Positions 31,799 through 32,434 of a DNA stretch of 32,434 nucleotides are shown piece after piece; position 1 is the stretch's first letter, and each line of letters starts with the position of its first letter. The translations under genes were made by a program, and so were the position numbers. Source of the stretch: Saprospiraceae bacterium (GTDB lineage Bacteria; Bacteroidota; Bacteroidia; Chitinophagales; Saprospiraceae); contig JAIXOO010000379.1 in NCBI GenBank assembly GCA_027486765.1, positions 1 through 32,434 of the forward strand. Reading direction: 5' to 3'. The notes beneath the pieces were generated by a model, which saw only the letters and a list, made by a program, of their open reading frames with translations, was not told the origin of the DNA and did not search any database.

Positions 31799-32434
31799 TC
31801 ACTTCAATAACCTTTTCAAGCCCTCCAAATTCCCCCGCAGCACCACTTCCACATCTTCATCATCCCGGTGCCCCAGTACCCCGATCCGCCCTTTAAACTT
31901 ACTTTCCCGAATCAATTGAATCATCTCTCGTTCACTTTTCCCGCTGCCAATCGGAAGAATTTGGCCTTTGCTCAGATCCATACCATCCAGATTGATGGCC
32001 ACCAGGTAAGGCAGCATATTTTTCAACATGCTGTGAAAGCGGTTGATTTGGTGATGGCCATGGTGAAAACTGTACACGATGCCAACCCCTTTCAGTCCAG
32101 CTTTTTTGATGATCTCTATTTCGTTTTCTGGCTCGCCAAACCAGCCGCCGTGGTTGTACAAGGCAATTTTGCACTGCAAGGGCGTCAGGATGGAATGCAG
32201 GTATTTCAAAAACGCTGCCCCCTTGGCCACCCTTTCATGGTGAGTCAATCCTTCAAAAAAACCATTGTCAAAACCCAGCCAAAAGGTGGTTTTGAGTTTG
32301 TTTTTGGCCACAATGTCGATCACTTTTTGATTGTCGGCGCTCAATTGCCCGGTTTTATCCACCTGACTGTTGACCCACAGCCAAACGCCTTCCATGGCGA
32401 TGTTGTGTTGTTTGGCCAATTTGATTTCCTGATC
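31799..32434 (-). CDS. Sugar phosphate isomerase/epimerase-like TIM barrel (5' end outside window)
   Basis: At least 212 codons. The frame is open to the window edge (…DQEIKLAKQHN), so the N-terminus is missing; an in-frame TTG at 32419 is not the start. Strand-helix units of an AP-endonuclease-2/xylose-isomerase-like TIM barrel are visible: MEGVWLWVNS, KTTFWLGF, KIALYNHGGWFGEPENEIEII, KGVGIVYSFHHGHHQINRF, YLVAINLDGMD, IGVLGHRDDEDVEVVLRGNLEGLKRLL. The His/Glu/Asp residues in NHGG, HHGHH and GHRDDED are likely metal ligands or active-site residues. Family members isomerise or epimerise sugars and inositols, or bind them. The reaction cannot be assigned from this fragment. Confidence 0.82.
   Translation of the reverse strand, partial: DQEIKLAKQHNIAMEGVWLWVNSQVDKTGQLSADNQKVIDIVAKNKLKTTFWLGFDNGFFEGLTHHERVAKGAAFLKYLHSILTPLQCKIALYNHGGWFGEPENEIEIIKKAGLKGVGIVYSFHHGHHQINRFHSMLKNMLPYLVAINLDGMDLSKGQILPIGSGKSEREMIQLIRESKFKGRIGVLGHRDDEDVEVVLRGNLEGLKRLLK

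Overview
The window is a chromosomal segment of a Bacteroidota bacterium, most likely of the Saprospiria (a Haliscomenobacter/Lewinella-like organism). This is inferred from a type IX secretion C-terminal signal on a 982-residue ELWxxDGT-repeat protein, an OmpA/PD40 protein with the PorE-like domain order, Tat-exported Gfo/Idh/MocA and GH78 enzymes, Bacteroidota-type promoters (TTTG ... TAnnTTTG), weak or absent Shine-Dalgarno sequences, and moderate GC content with AT-rich accessory patches. No rRNA, tRNA, CRISPR array or complete insertion sequence was seen.

Layout. 1-3.0 kb: the end of the OmpA/PD40 gene, convergent with an ECF sigma factor / membrane anti-sigma-like TPR pair. 3.3-6.3 kb: an AT-rich accessory cassette of an Rpn-family PD-(D/E)XK nuclease, a translationally coupled XisI protein and an OLD-like ATPase/TOPRIM protein. 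6.5-11.1 kb: a Tat-exported Gfo/Idh/MocA oxidoreductase, an SDR oxidoreductase with an AraC regulator, and an outer-membrane barrel protein. 11.3-16.3 kb: the ELWxxDGT protein, an OsmC protein, and metX preceded by a SAM-I riboswitch. 16.4-20.4 kb: a D-2-hydroxyacid dehydrogenase coupled to a SNF2 helicase. 20.4-22.2 kb: an HNH endonuclease with a small conserved partner, then an AT-rich HEPN protein. 22.7-26 kb: a LacI regulator, a SnoaL-like protein and a DEAD-box RNA helicase. 26.2-29.8 kb: a CBM9-like protein and a GH78 alpha-L-rhamnosidase. 29.8-32.4 kb: an S41-like lipoprotein coupled to a barrel protein, and a truncated TIM-barrel epimerase-like gene.

The most striking feature is a set of long palindromes in the intergenic gaps. 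Three of them (7918-8052, 14809-14924, 16101-16216) share a core, GCTACCGC...GCGGTAGC, in the same orientation, but have long self-complementary arms that are unrelated between copies and built of short local repeats. The third copy sits exactly at the tip of helix P3 of the metX SAM-I riboswitch. It lengthens that helix by more than 40 base pairs while the conserved ligand-binding parts remain intact. Other palindromic families occupy 11141-11298, 24411-24501 and 26891-27113.

The best candidate for an undescribed system is the Rpn-XisI-OLD cassette. XisI is normally paired with XisH, and here an Rpn nuclease takes the XisH position. A 16-bp perfect palindrome abuts the first start codon.
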